Shown here piece after piece: positions 32,170-46,886 of a DNA stretch of 64,000 nt. A model generated the notes under the pieces. It ran no database searches. It was given only the letters and a program-made list of their open reading frames with translations, and was not told the DNA's origin. This DNA is from Anisodus tanguticus (Eukaryota; Streptophyta; Magnoliopsida; Solanales; Solanaceae), in the NCBI GenBank assembly GCA_034509755.1, contig CM067542.1, forward strand, positions 23,565,001 to 23,629,000, written 5' to 3'. Position 1 is the first letter of the stretch. The number at the start of each line of letters is the position of its first letter. The translations under genes were made by a program, and so were the position numbers.

Positions 32170-35100
32170 ATAGCAATGCGCAATGGAATTGTAAGTCTTT
32201 AAAAGTACCAGATTATCAAAGCAATAGATCAGGAAGAAGAAGAATTAAGTGGCAAAAATTAAATTATACTTTGACAATTATTCAATCAAAAAATACATCA
32301 ACGCAATTCATACTATAAATATAGTTCAATTCATGTTATTATCTATTTAACTAATTGAATCACTATTTTCGTAAATTTAGATATCAACTATTGACTTGAA
32401 TTTGCAGTACCAAAATTAAATAATTCTTCTCCAACTCTAATTACATCCAAGTTCTCGAAGGCAAAGTTGTCGGTCTTATCCAAATGAGGTGGATCTTGTT
32501 GATTACAATGGTGAAGGAAACGGAAATAAGTAAGCGCTAAGTATTACAACAAATGAAATTGCAACAATTGAAATTTCAATATGCTTGAACAAGAAAGCTG
32601 GAACAATTTAATATCTTTGGGTCGAGTGATGCCACTGTCTTTAAGACAAGATAGCCCCGTATATATCCTTTCTACGTTACGGACAATAGTATCCCAAGAT
32701 AAAACAACAACTCAACAAATGAGCAAAGGAAACTCAAGTGTTACTCGAAGAACTTTGAGTAATGAAATGATGCTTGAATGTAGGAAGAAGATTCTGCTTT
32801 TTTGTTTTGTTTTTACGTAGTCTCAACAATTGAGCAAATACTTCATTATATAGTGCAAGGAGGGACTTATCAGCTGCCCACATAATTGTTGTTACTGGCC
32901 AAGGAATTACAATTATGGAGGTAGTAATTTTGCCAAAATAAATGATGAATTGATGTGCAACGAATTAGAGCTTTTAGGGAGAGTAATTCAGCCAAAATAA
33001 ATGACTGAATTGATGTTCATAATAATGTTGGTTAACGTTCCAAAACCAACAGAAAAAGCACAAGTTCTCTGTACAATTTAACTTACCTAAAACTTCAGGG
33101 ACCAAACTATAAATATGGAGCAATTTAGGTCCAAAGATAGCAGTGCGCATTGGAATCGTAAGTCTTTAAAAGTACCAGATTATCAAAGCAATAGATCAGG
33201 AAGAAGAAGAATTAAGTGGCAAAAATTAAATTATACTTTGACAATTATTCAATCAAAAAAATACATCAACGCAATTCATACTATAAATATAGTTCAATTC
33301 ATGTTATTATATATTTAACTAATTGAATCACTATTTTCGTAAATTTAGATATCAACTATTGACTTGAATTTGCGTACCAAAATTAAATAATTCTTCTCCA
33401 GCTCTAATTACATCCAAGTTCTCGAAGGCAAAGTTGTCGGATCTTATCCAAATGAAGGTGGATCTTGTTGATTACAATGGTGAAGGAAACGGAAATAAGT
33501 AAGCTGCTAAGTATTACAACAAATGAAATTGCAACAATTGAAATTTCAATATGCTTGAACAAGAAAGCTGGAACAATTTAATATCTTTGGGTCGAGTGAT
33601 GCCACTCTGTCTTTAAGACAAGATAGCCCCGTATATATCCTTTCTACGTTCTGGACAATAGTATCCCAAGATAAAACAGCAACTCAACAAATGAGCAAAG
33701 GAAACTCAAGTGTTACTCTGAAGAACTTTGAGTAATGAAATGATGTTGAATGTAGGAAGAAGATTCTGCTTTTTTGTTTTGTTTTTCTGTAGTCTCAACA
33801 TTTGAGCAAAGACTTCATTATATAGTGCAAGGAGGGACTTATCAGCTTCCCACATAATTGTTGTTACTGGCCAAGTAATTACAATTATGGAGGTAGTAAT
33901 TCTGCCAAAATAAATGATGAATTGTGTGCAACGAATTAGAGCTTTTAGGGAGAGTAATTCAGCCAAAATAAATGACTGAATTGATGTGCATAATAATGTT
34001 GGTTAACGTTCCAAAACCAACAGAAAAAGCACAAGTTCTCTGTCCAATTTAACTTACCTGAAACTTCAGGGACCAAACTATAAATATGGAGCAATTTAGG
34101 TCCAAAGATAGCAATGCGCAATGGAATTGTAAGTCTTTAAAAGTACCAGATTATCAAAGCAATAGATCAGGAAGAAGAAGAATTAAGTGGCAAAAATTAA
34201 ATTATACTTTGACAATTATTCAATCAAAAAAATACATCAACGCAATTCATACTATAAATATAGTTCAATTCATGTTATTATCTATTTAACTAATTGAATC
34301 ACTATTTTCGTAAATTTAGATATCAACTATTGACTTGAATTTGCAAAGTACCAAAATTAAATAATTCTTCTCCAGCTCTAATTACATCCAAGTTCTCGAA
34401 GGCAAAGTTGTCGGTCTTATCCAAATGAAGGTGGATCTTGTTGATTACAATGGTGAAGGAAACGGAAATAAGTAAGCTGCTAAGTATTACAACAAATGAA
34501 ATTGCAACAATTGAAATTTCAATATGATTGAACAAGAAACTGGAACAATTTAATATCTTGGGTCGAGTGATGCCACTCTATCTTTAAGACAAGATATCCC
34601 CGTATATATCCTTTCTACGTTCGGACAATAGTATCCCAAGATAAAACAAAGCAACTCAACAAATGAGCAAAGGAAACTCAAGTGTTACTCGAAGAACTTT
34701 GAGTAATGAAATGATCTTGAATGTAGGAAGAAGATTACGCTTTTTTGTTTTGTTTTTTTCGTAGTCTCAACAATTGAGCAAAGACTTCATTATATAGTGC
34801 AAGGAGGGACTTATCACCGCCCACATAATTGTTGTTACTTGGCCAAGTAATTACAATTATGGAGGTAGTAATTCTGCCAAAAGAAATGATGAATTGATGT
34901 GCAACGAATTAGAGATTTTAGGGAGAGTAATTCAGCCAAAATAAATGACTGAATTGATGTGCATAATAATGTTGGTTAACGTTCCAAAACCAACAGAAAA
35001 AGCACAAGTTCTCTGTCCAATTTAACTTACCTGAAACTTCAGGGACCAAACTATAAATATGGAGCAATTTAGGTCCAAAGATAGCAATGCGCAATGGAAT

Positions 35101-38100
35101 TGTAAGTCTTTAAAAGTACCAGATTATCAAAGCAATAGATCAGGAAGAAGAAGAATTAAGTGCAAAAATTAAATTATACTTTGACAATTATTCAATCAAA
35201 AAAATACATCAACGCAATTCATACTATAAATATAGTTCAATTCATGTTATTATCTATTTAACTAATTGAATCACTATTTTCGTAAATTTAGATATCAACT
35301 ATTGACTTGAATTTGCAGTACCAAAATTAAATAATTCTTCTCCAGCTCTAATTACATCCAAGTTCTCGAAGGCAAAGTTGTCAGTCTTATCCAAATGAGG
35401 TGGATCTTGTTGATTACAATGGTGAAGGAAACGGAAATAAGTAAGCTGCTAAGTATTACAACAAATGAAATTGCAACAATTGAAATTTCAATATGATGAA
35501 CAAGAAACCGGAACAATTTAATTTGGGTCGAGTGATGCCACTCTGTCTTTAAGACAAGATAGCCCCGTATATATCCTTTCTACGTTCGGACAATAGTATC
35601 CCAAGATAAAACAAAGAACTCAACAAATGAGCAAAGGAAACTCAAGTGTTACTCCGAAGAACTTTGAGTAATGAAATGATCTTGAATGTAGGAAGAAGAT
35701 TCTTCTTTTTTGTTTTGTTTTTCTGTAGTCTCAACAATTGAGCAAATACTTCATTATATAGTGCAAGGAGGGACTTATCATTTGTCCACATAATTGTTGT
35801 TACGGCCAAGAATTACAATTATGGAGGTAGTAATTTTGCCAAAATAAATGATGAATTGATGTGCAACGAATTAGAGCTTTTAGGGAGAGTAATTCAGCCA
35901 AAATAAATGATCGAATTGATGTGCATAATAATGTTGGTTAACGTTCCAAAACCAACAGAAAAAGCACAAGTTCTCTGTCCAATTTAACTTACACCGAAAC
36001 TTCGGGGACCAAACTATAAATATGGAGCAATTTAGGTCCAAAGATAGCAGTGCGCATTGGAATCGTAAGTCTTTAAAAGTACCAGATTATCAAAGCAATA
36101 GATCAGGAAGAAGAAGAATTAAGTGGCAAAAATTAAATTATACTTTGACAATTATTCAATCAAAAAAATACATCAACGCAATTCATACTATAAATATAGT
36201 TCAATTCATGTTATTATATATTTAACTAATTGAATCACTATTTTCGTAAATTTAGATATCAACTATTGACTTGAATTTGCGGTACCAAAATTAAATAATT
36301 CTTCTCCGGCTCTAATTACATCCAAGTTCTCGAAGGCAAAGTTGTCGAGTCTTATCCAAATGAAGGTGGATCTTGTTGATTACAATGGTGAAGGAAACGG
36401 AAATAAGTAAGCTGCTAAGTATTACAACAAATGAAATTGCAACAATTGAAATTTCAATATGCTTGAACAAGAAACTGGAACAATTTAATATCTTTGGGTC
36501 GAGTGATGCCACTCTGTCTTTATGACAAGATAGCCCCGTATATATCCTTTCTACGTTCGGACAATAGTATCCCAAGATAAAAAAGCAACTCAACAAATGA
36601 GCAAAGGAAACTCAAGTGTTACTCGAAGAACTTTGAGTAATGAAATGATGTTGAATGTAGGAAGAAGATTCTCGCTTTTTTGTTTTGTTTTTCGTAGTCT
36701 CAACATTTGAGCAAAGACTTCATTATATAGTGCAAGGAGGGACTTATCGGCTTCCCACATAATTGTTATTCTTGGCCAAGTAATTACAATTATGGAGGTA
36801 GTAATTCGCCAAAATAAATGATGAATTGTGTGCAACGAATTAGAGCTTTTAGGGAGAGTAATTCAGCCAAAATAAATGACTGAATTGATGTGCATAATAA
36901 TGTTGGTTAACGTTCCAAAACCAACAGAAAAAGCACAAGTTCTCTGTCCAATTTAACTTACCTGAAACTTCAGGGACCAAACTATAAATATGGAGCAATT
37001 TAGGTCCAATGATAGCAATGCGCAATGGAATTGTAAGTCTTTAAAAGTACCAGATTATCAAAGCAATAGATCGGAAGAAGAAGAATTAAGTGGCAAAAAT
37101 TAAATTATACTTTGACAATTATTCAATCAAAAAAATACATCAACGCAATTCATACTATAAATATAGTTCAATTCATGTTATTATCTCTTTAACTAATTGA
37201 ATCACTATTTTCGTAAATTTAGATATCAACTATTGACTTGAATTTGCAAAGTACCAAAATTAAATAATTCTTCTCCAAACTCTAATTACATCCAAGTTCT
37301 CGAAGGCAAAGTTGTCGGTCTTATCCAAATGAAGGTGGATCTTGTTGATTACAATGGTGAAGGAAACGGAAATAAGTAAGCTGCTAAGTATTACAACAAA
37401 TGAAATTGCAACAATTGAAATTTCAATATGATTGAACAAGAAAGCTGGAACAATTTAATATCTTTGGGTCGAGTGATGCCACTCTATCTTTAAGACAAGA
37501 TATCCCCGTATATATCCTTTCTACGTTACGGACAATAGTATCCCAAGATAAAACAAAGCAACTCAACAAATGAGCAAAGGAAACTCAAGTGTTACTCGAA
37601 GAACTTTGAGTAATGAAATGATCTTGAATGTAGGAAGAAGATTCTGCTTTTTTGTTTTGTTTTTACGTAGTCTCAACAATTGAGCAAAGACTTCATTATA
37701 TAGTGCAAGGAGGGACTTATGTTTGCCCACATAATTGTTGTTACTTGGCCAAGTAATTACAATTATGGAGGTAGTAATTACGCCAAAAGAAATGATGAAT
37801 TGATGTGCAACGAATTAGAGATTTTAGGGAGAGTAATTCATCCAAAATAAATGACTGAATTGATGTGCATAATAATGTTGGTTAACGTTCCAAAACCAAC
37901 AGAAAAAGCACAAGTTCTCTGTCCAATTTAACTTACCTGAAACTTCAGGGACCAAACTATAAATATGGAGCAATTTAGGTCCAAATATAGCAATGCGCAA
38001 TGGAATTGTAAGTCTTTAAAAGTACCAGATTATCAAAGCAATAGATCAGGAAGAAGAAGAATTAAGTGGCAAAAATTAAATTATACTTTGACAATTATTC

Positions 38101-38429
38101 AATCAAAAAAATACATCAACGCAATTCATACTATAAATATAGTTCAATTCATGTTATTATCTATTTAACTAATTGAATCACTATTTTCGTAAATTTAGAT
38201 ATCAACTATTGACTTGAATTTGCAGTACCAAAATTAAATAATTCTTCTCCAGCTCTAATTACATCCAAGTTCTCGAAGGCAAAGTTGTCAGTCTTATCCA
38301 AATGAAGGTGGATCTTGTTGATTACAATGGTGAAGGAAACGGAAATAAGTAACTGCTAAGTATTACAACAAATGAAATTGCAATAATTGAAATTTCAATA
38401 TGATTGAACAAGAAACTGGAACAATTTAA

Positions 38430-38476
38430 TTTGCTCATTTGTTGAGTTCCCCGCTTTATCTTGGGATACTATTGTC
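38430..38476. repeat. Inverted segment of short monomer 7
   Basis: First visible short-form copy (monomer 37987-38874). The segment beginning ttgctcatttgttgag is the reverse complement of the caactcaacaaatgagcaa block of long monomers and replaces ~90 bp more. This copy ends in an extra caacaaatgag scar. Confidence 0.83.
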
Positions 38477-41254
38477 AACAAATGAGAAGAACTTTGAGTA
38501 ATGAAATGATGATCTTGAATGTAGGAAGAAGATTCGCTTTTTTGTTTTGTTTTTACGTAGTCTCAACAATTGAGCAAAGACTTCATTATATAGTGCAAGG
38601 AGGGACTTATCATTTGCCCACATAGTTGTTGTTCTTGGCCAAGTAATTACAATTATGGAGGTAGTAATTACGCCAAAATAATTGATGAATTGATGTGCAA
38701 CGAATTAGAGCTTTTAGGGAGAGTAATTCACCCAAAATAAATGATGAATTGATGTGCATAATAATGTTGGTTAACGTTCCAAAACCAACGAGAAAAAGCA
38801 CAAGTTCTCTGTCCAATTTAACTTACGAAACTTCGGGGACCAAACTATAAATATGGAGCAATTTAGGTCCAAAGATAGCAATGCGCAATGGAGTTGTAAG
38901 TCTTTAAAAGTACCAGATTATCAAAGCAATAGATCGGAAGAAGAAGAATTAAGTGGCAAAAATTAAATTATACTTTGACAATTATTCAATCAAAAAAATA
39001 CATCAACGCAATTCATACTATAAATATAGTTCAATTCAAGTTATTATCTATTTAACTAATTGAATCACTATTTTCGTAAATTTAGATATCAACTATTGAC
39101 TTGAATTTGCAAAGTACCAAATATTAAATAATTCTTCTCCAGCTCTAATTACATCCAAGTTCTCGAAGGCAAAGTTGTCGGTCTTATCCAAATGAAGGTG
39201 GATCTTGTTGATTACAATGGTGAAGGAAACGGAAATAAGTAATCGCTAAGTATTACAACAAATGAAATTGCAACAATTGAAATTTCAATATGATTGAACA
39301 AGAAACTGGAAAATTTAATATCTTTGGGTCGAGTGATGCCACTCTGTCTTTAAGACAAGATAGCCCCGTATATATCCTTTCTACGTTATGGACAATAGTA
39401 TCCCAAGATAAAACAGCAACTCAACAAATGAGCAAAGAAACTCAAGTGTTACTCTGAAGAATTTGAGTAATGAAATGATGCTGAATGTAGGAAGAAGATT
39501 CTGCTTTTTCGTTTTGTTTTTCCGTAGTCTCAACAATTGAGCAAAGACTTCATTATATAGTGCAAGGAGGGACTTATCAATTTGCCCACATAATTGTTGT
39601 TCTTGGCCAAGGAATTACAATTATGGAGGTAGTAATTTTGCCAAAATAAATGATGAATTGATGTGCAACGAATTAGAGCTTTTAGGGAGAGTAATTCAGC
39701 CAAAATAAATGATTTGAATTGATGTGCATAATAATGTTGGTTAACGTTCCAAAACCAACGAGAAAAAGCACAAGTTCTCTGTCCAATTTAACTTACTCGA
39801 AACTTCGGGGACCAAACTATAAATATGGAGCAATTTAGGTCCAAAGATAGCAATGCGCAATGGAATTGTAAGTCTTTAAAAGTACCAGATTATCAAAGCA
39901 ATAGATCAGGAAGAAGAAGAATTAAGTGGCAAAAATTAAATTATACTTTGACAATTATTCAATCAAAAAATACATCAACGCAATTCATACTATACATATA
40001 GTTCAATTCATGTTATTATCTATTTAACTAATTGAATCACTATTTTCGTAAATTTAGATATCAACTATTGACTTGAATTTGCAGTACCAAAATTAAATAA
40101 TTCTTCTCAGCTCTAATTACATCCAAGTTCTCGAAGGCAAAGTTGTCGGTCTTATCCAAATGAAGGTGGATCTTGTTGATTACAATGGTGAAGGAAACGG
40201 AAATAAGTAACTGCTAAGTATTACAACAAATGAAAATGCAACAATTGAAATTTCAATATGATTGAACAAGAAAGCTGGAACAATTTAATATCTTTGGGTC
40301 GAGTGATGCCACTCTGTCTTTAAGACAAGATATCCCCGTATATATCCTTTCTACGTTCGGACAATAGTATCCCAAGATAAAACAGCAACTCAACAAATGA
40401 GCAAAGGAAACTCAAGTGTTACTCTGAAGAATTTTGAATAATGAAATGATGCTGAATGTAGGAAGAAGATTCTGCTTTTTTGTTTTGTTTTTCTCGTAGT
40501 CTCAACAATTGAGCAAAGACTTCATTATATAGTGCAAGGAGGGACTTATCATTTTGCCCACATAATTGTTGTTCTTGGCCAAGTAATTACAATTATGGTG
40601 GTAGTAATTCTGCCAAAATAAATGATGAATTGATGTGCAACGAATTAGAGCTTTTAGGGAGAGTAATTCATCCAAAATAAATGATCGAATTGATGTGCCT
40701 AATAATGTTGGTTAACGTTCCAAAACCAACAGAAAAAGCACAAGTTCTCTGTCAATTTAACTTACGAAACTTCGGGGACCAAACTATAAATATGGAGCAA
40801 TTTAGGTCCAAAGATAGCAATGCGCAATGGAATTGTAAGTCTTTAAAAGTACCCAGATTATCAAAGCAATAGATCGGAAGAAGAAGAATTAAGTGGCAAA
40901 AATTAAATTATACTTTGACAATTATTCAATCAAAAAAATACATCAACGCAATTCATACTATAAATATAGTTCAATTCATGTTATTATCTATTTAACTAAT
41001 TGAATCACTATTTTCGTAAATTTAGATATCAACTATTGACTTGAATTTGCAGTACCAAAATTAAATAATTCTTCTCCACTCTAATTACATCCAAGTTCTC
41101 GAAGGCAAAGTTGTCAGTCTTATCCAAATGAAGGTGGATCTTGTTGATTACAATGGTGAAGGAAACGGAAATAAGTAAGCGCTAAGTATTACAACAAATG
41201 AAATTGTAATAATTGAAATTTCAATATGATTGAACAAGAAACTGGAACAATTTA

Positions 41255-41303
41255 ATTTGCTCATTTGTTGAGTTGCTGTTTTATCTTGGGATACTATTGT
41301 CTA
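41255..41303. repeat. Inverted segment of short monomer 10
   Basis: Same inversion plus deletion in monomer 40814-41689: ttgctcatttgttgag ... atcttgggatactattgtc, then straight into agaagaactttgag. Confidence 0.88.
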
Positions 41304-43103
41304 GAAGAACTTTGAGTAATGAAATGATGCTGAATGTAGGAAGAAGATTCTGCTTTTTTGTTTTGTTTTTCGTAGTCTCAACAATTGAGCAAAGACTTCA
41401 TTATATAGTGCAAGGAGGGACTTATCATTTGCCCACATAATTGTTGTTCGGCCAAGTAATTACAATTATGGTGGTAGTAATTCGCCAAAATAAATGATGA
41501 ATTGATGTGCAACGAATTAGAGCTTTTAGGGAGAGTAATTCAGCCAAAATAAATGATCGAATTGATGTGCCTAATAATGTTGGTTAACGTTCCAAAACCA
41601 ACAGAAAAAGCACAAGTTCTCTGTCCAATTTAACTTACTCCGAAACTTCGGGGACCAAACTATAAATATGGAGCAATTTAGGTCCAAAGATAGCAATGCG
41701 CAATGGAATTGTAAGTCTTTAAAAGTACCAGATTATCAAAGCAATAGATCGGGAAGAAGAAGAATTAAGTGGCAAAAATTAAATTATACTTTGACAATTA
41801 TTCAATCAAAAAAATACATCAACGCAATTCATACTATAAATATAGTTCAATTCATGTTATTATCTATTTAAGTAATTGAATCACTACTTTCGTAAATTTA
41901 GATATCAACTATTGACTTGAATTTGCAAGTACCAAAATTAAATAATTCTTCTCCAAACTCTAATTACATCCAAGTTCTCGAAGGCAAAGTTGTCAGTCTT
42001 ATCCAAATGAAGGTGGATCTTGTTGATTACAATGGTGAAGGAAATGGAAATAAGTAACTGCAAAGTATTACAACAAATGAAATTGCAACAATTGAAATTT
42101 CAATATGATTGAACAAGAAACTGGAACAATTTAATATTTGGGTCGAGTGATGCCACTCTATCTTTAAGACAAGATATCCCCGTATATATCCTTTCTACGT
42201 TCTGGACAATAGTATCCCAAGATAAAACAGCAACTCAACAAATGAGCAAAGAAACTCAAGTGTTACTCTGAAGAACTTTGAGTAATGAAATGATGCTGAA
42301 TGTAGGAAGAAGATTCTCCTTTTTTGTTTTGTTTTTCCGTAGTCTCAACAATTGAGCAAAGACTTCATTATATAGTGCAAGGAGGGACTTATCACCGCCC
42401 ACATAATTGTTGTTCTTGGCCAAGTAATTACAATTATGGAGGTAGTAATTCTCGCCAAAATAAATGATGAATTGATGTGCAACTAATTAGAGCTTTTAGG
42501 GAGAGTAATTCAGCCAAAATAAATGACCGAATTGATGTGCATAATAATGTTGGTTAACGTTCCAAAACCAACGAGAAAAAGCACAAGTTCTCTCGTCCAA
42601 TTTAACTACGAAACTTCAGGGACCAAACTATAAATATGGAGCAATTTAGGTCCAAAGATAGCAATGCGCAATGGAATTGTAAGTCTTTAAAAGCACAGAT
42701 TATCAAAGCAATAGATCAGGAAGAAGAAGAATTAAGTGGCAAAAATTAAATTATACTTTGACAATTATTCAATCAAAAAAATACATCAACTCAATTCATA
42801 CTATAAATATAGTTCAATTCATGTTATTATCTATTTAACTAATTGAATCACTATTTTCGTAAATTTAGATATCAACTATTGACTTGAATTTGCTTTGTAC
42901 CAAAATTAAATAATTCTTCTCCAGCTCTAATTACATCCAAGTTCTCGAAGGCAAAGTTGTCGAGTCTTATCCAAATGAAGGTGGATCTTGTTGATTACAA
43001 TGGTGAAGGAAACGGAATTAAGTAATCGCTAAGTATTACAACAAATGAAATTGCAATAATTGAAATTTCAATATGATTGAACAAGAAAGCTGGAACAATT
43101 TAA

Positions 43104-43158
43104 TTTGCTCATTTGTTGAGATATTCGTATATTGTTTTATCTTGGGATACTATTGTCA
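43104..43158. repeat. Inverted segment of short monomer 12
   Basis: Same rearrangement in monomer 42658-43557, with an altered spacer (atattcgtatattg) between the two halves. This monomer also has a duplicated ggaagaagattct at 43197-43221. Confidence 0.83.
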
Positions 43159-45939
43159 AGAAGAACTTTGAGTAATGAAATGATGTTTGAATGTAGGAAG
43201 AAGATTCTAGGAAGAAGATTCTTTTTCGTTTTGTTTTTCTCGTAGTCTCAACAATTGAGCAAAGACTTCATTATATAGTGCAAGGAGGGACTTATCATTT
43301 TGCCCACATAGTTGTTGTTCGGCCAAGTAATTACAATTATGGAGGTAGTAATTACGCCAAAATAATTGATGAATTGATGTGCAACGAATTAGAGCTTTTA
43401 GGGAGAGTAATTCACCAAAATAAATGACTGAATTGATGTGCATAATAATGTTGGTTAAAGTTCCAAAACCAACAGAAAAAGCACAAGTTCTCTGTCCAAT
43501 TTAACTTACGAAACTTCGGGGACCAAACTATAAATATGGAGCAATTTAGGTCCAAAGATAGCAATGCGCAATGGAGTTGTAAGTCATTAAAAGTACCAGA
43601 TTATCAAAGCAATAGATCAGGAAGAAGAAGAATTAAGTGGCAAAAATTAAATTATACTTTGACAATTATTCAATCAAAAAAATACATCAACGCAATTCAT
43701 ACTATAAATATAGTTCAATTCATGTTATTATCTATTTAACTAATTGAATCACTATTTTCGTAAATTTAGATATCAACTATTGACTTGAATTTTTGTACCA
43801 AAATTAAATAATTCTTCTCCGGCTCTAATTACATCCAAGTTCTCGAAGGCAAAGTTGTCAGTCTTATCCAAATGAAGGTGGATCTTGTTGATTACAATGG
43901 TGAAGGAAACGGAAATAAGTAAGCTGCTAAGTATTACAACAAATGAAATTGCAACAATTGAAATTTCAATATGATTGAACAAGAAAGCTGGAACAATTTA
44001 TATCTTTGGGTCGAGTGATGCCACTCATGTCATTAAGACAAGATAGCCCCGTATATATCCTTTCTACGTTCGGACAATAGTATCCCAAGATAAAACATCA
44101 ACTCAACAAATGAGCAAAGAAACTCAAGTGTTACTCGAAGAACTTTGAGTAATGAAATGATCTTGAATGTAGGAAGAAGATTCTCGCTTTTTCGTTTTGT
44201 TTTTACGTAGTCTCAACAATTGAGCAAAGACTTCATTATATAGTGCAAGGAGGGACTTATCAATTTGCCCACATAATTGTTGTTACTTGGCCAAGTAATT
44301 ACAATTATGGAGGTAGTAATTCTCGCCAAAATAAATGATGAATTGATGTGCAACGAATTAGAGCTTTTAGGGAGAGTAATTCAGCCAAAATAAATGACGA
44401 ATTGATGTGCATAATAATGTTGGTTAACGTTCCAAAACCAACAGAAAAAGCACAAGTTCTCTGTCCAATTTAACTTACTCGAAACTTCGGGGACCAAACT
44501 ATAAATATGGAGCAATTTAGGTCCAAAGATAGCAATGCGCTATGGAATTGTAAGTCTTTAAAAGTACCAGATTATCAAAGCAATAGATCAAGAAGAAGAA
44601 GAATTAAGTGGCAAAAATTAAATTATACTTTGACAATTATTCAATCAAAAAAATACATCAACGCAATTCATACTATACATATAGTTCAATTCATGTTATT
44701 ATCTATTTAACTAATTGAATCACTATTTTCGTAAATTTAGATATCAACTATTGACTTGAATTTGCGTACCAAAATTAAATAATTCTTCTCCACTCTAATT
44801 ACATCCAAGTTCTCGAAGGCAAAGTTGTCAGTCTTATCCAAATGAAGGTGGATCTTGTTGATTACAATGGTGAAGGAAACGGAAATAAGTAACTGCTAAG
44901 TATTACAACAAATGAAATTGAAACAATTGAAATTTCAATATGATTGAACAAGAAACTGGAACAATTTAATATGCTGGGTCGAGTGATGCCACTCTGTCTT
45001 TAAGACAAGATATCTCCGTATATATCCTTTCTACGTTCTGGACAATAGTATCCCAAGATAAAACAGCAACTCAACAAATGAACAAAGGAAACTCAAGTGT
45101 TACTCTGAAGAACTTTGAGTAATGAAATGATGCTGAATGTAGGAAGAAGATTCTGCTTTTTCGTTTTGTTTTTCTGTAGTCTCAACAATTGAGCAAAGAC
45201 TTCATTATATAGTGCAAGGAGGGACTTATCAGCTGCCCACATAATTGTTGTTACTGGCCAAGTAATTACAATTATGGAGGTAGTAATTCTGCCAAAATAA
45301 ATGATGAATTGATGTGCAACGAATTAGAGCTTTTAGGGAGAGTAATTCAGCCAAAATAAATGACTGAATTGATGTGCATAATAATGTTGGTTAACGTTCC
45401 AAAACCAACAGAAAAAGCACAAGTTCTCTGTCCAATTTAACTTACCTGAAACTTCAGGGACCAAACTATAAATATGGAGCAATTTAGGTCCAAAGATAGC
45501 AATGCGCAATGGAATTGTAAGTCTTTAAAAGTACCAGATTATCAAAGCAATAGATCAGGAAGAAGAAGAATTAAGTGGCAAAAATTAAATTATACTTTGA
45601 CAATTATTCAATCAAAAAAATACATCAACTCAATTCATACTATAAATATAGTTCAATTCATGTTATTATCTATTTAACTAATTGAATCACTATTTTCGTA
45701 AATTTAGATATCAACTATTGACTTGAATTTGCTTTGTACCAAAATTAAATAATTCTTCTCCACTCTAATTACATCCAAGTTCTCGAAGGCAAAGTTGTCA
45801 GTCTTATCCAAATGAAGGTGGATCTTGTTGATTAAAATGGTGAAGGAAACGGAATTAAGTAACTGCTAAGTATTACAACAAATGAAATTGCAATAATTGA
45901 AATTTCAATATGATTGAACAAGAAACTGGAACAATTTAA

Positions 45940-45993
45940 TTTGCTCATTTGTTGAGTAAGACAAGATATGTTTTATCTTGGGATACTATTGTC
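45940..45993. repeat. Inverted segment of short monomer 15
   Basis: Same rearrangement in monomer 45496-46394, with an extra taagacaagatat insert that resembles text from the part otherwise deleted. Confidence 0.83.
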
Positions 45994-46838
45994 AAGATAA
46001 AAGAAGAACTTTGAGTAATGAAATGATCTTGAATGTAGGAAGAAGATTCGCTTTTTTGTTTTGTTTTTTTGTAGTCTCAACAATTGAGCAAAGACTTCAT
46101 TATATAGTGCAAGGAGGGACTTATCAGCTGCCCACATAGTTGTTGTTCTTGCTTGGCCAAGTAATTACAATTATGGAGGTAGTAATTCGCCAAAATAATT
46201 GATGAATTGATGTGCAACGAATTAGAGCTTTTAGGGAGAGTAATTCAGCCAAAATAAATGATTTGAATTGATGTGCATAATAATGTTGGTTAAAGTTCCA
46301 AAACCAACAGAAAAAGCACAAGTTCTCTGTCCAATTTAACTTACCTGAAACTTCAGGGACCAAACTATAAATATGGAGCAATTTAGGTCCAAAGATAGCA
46401 ATGCGCAATGGAGTTGTAAGTCTTTAAAAGTACCAGATTATCAAAGCAATAGATCAGGAAGAAGAAGAATTAAGTGGCAAAAATTAAATTATACTTTAAC
46501 AATTATTCAATCAAAAAAATACATCAACGCAATTCATACGATAAATATAGTTCAATTCATGTTATTATCTATTTAACTAATTGAATCACTATTTTCGTAA
46601 ATTTAGATATCAACTATTGACTTGAATTTGCTGTACCAAAATTAAATAATTCTTCTCCAGCTCTAATTACATCCAAGTTCTCGAAGGCAAAGTTGTCAGT
46701 CTTATCCAAATGAAGGTGGATCTTGTTGATTACAATGGTGAAGGAAACGGAATTAAGTAACTCGCTAAGTATTACAACAAATGAAATTGTAATAATTGAA
46801 ATTTCAATATGATTGAACAAGAAACTGGAACAATTTAA

Positions 46839-46886
46839 TTTGCTCATTTGTTGAGTTCCTTGTTTTATCTTGGGATACTATTGTCC
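46839..46886. repeat. Inverted segment of short monomer 16
   Basis: Same rearrangement in monomer 46395-47280; simple form. Confidence 0.88.
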
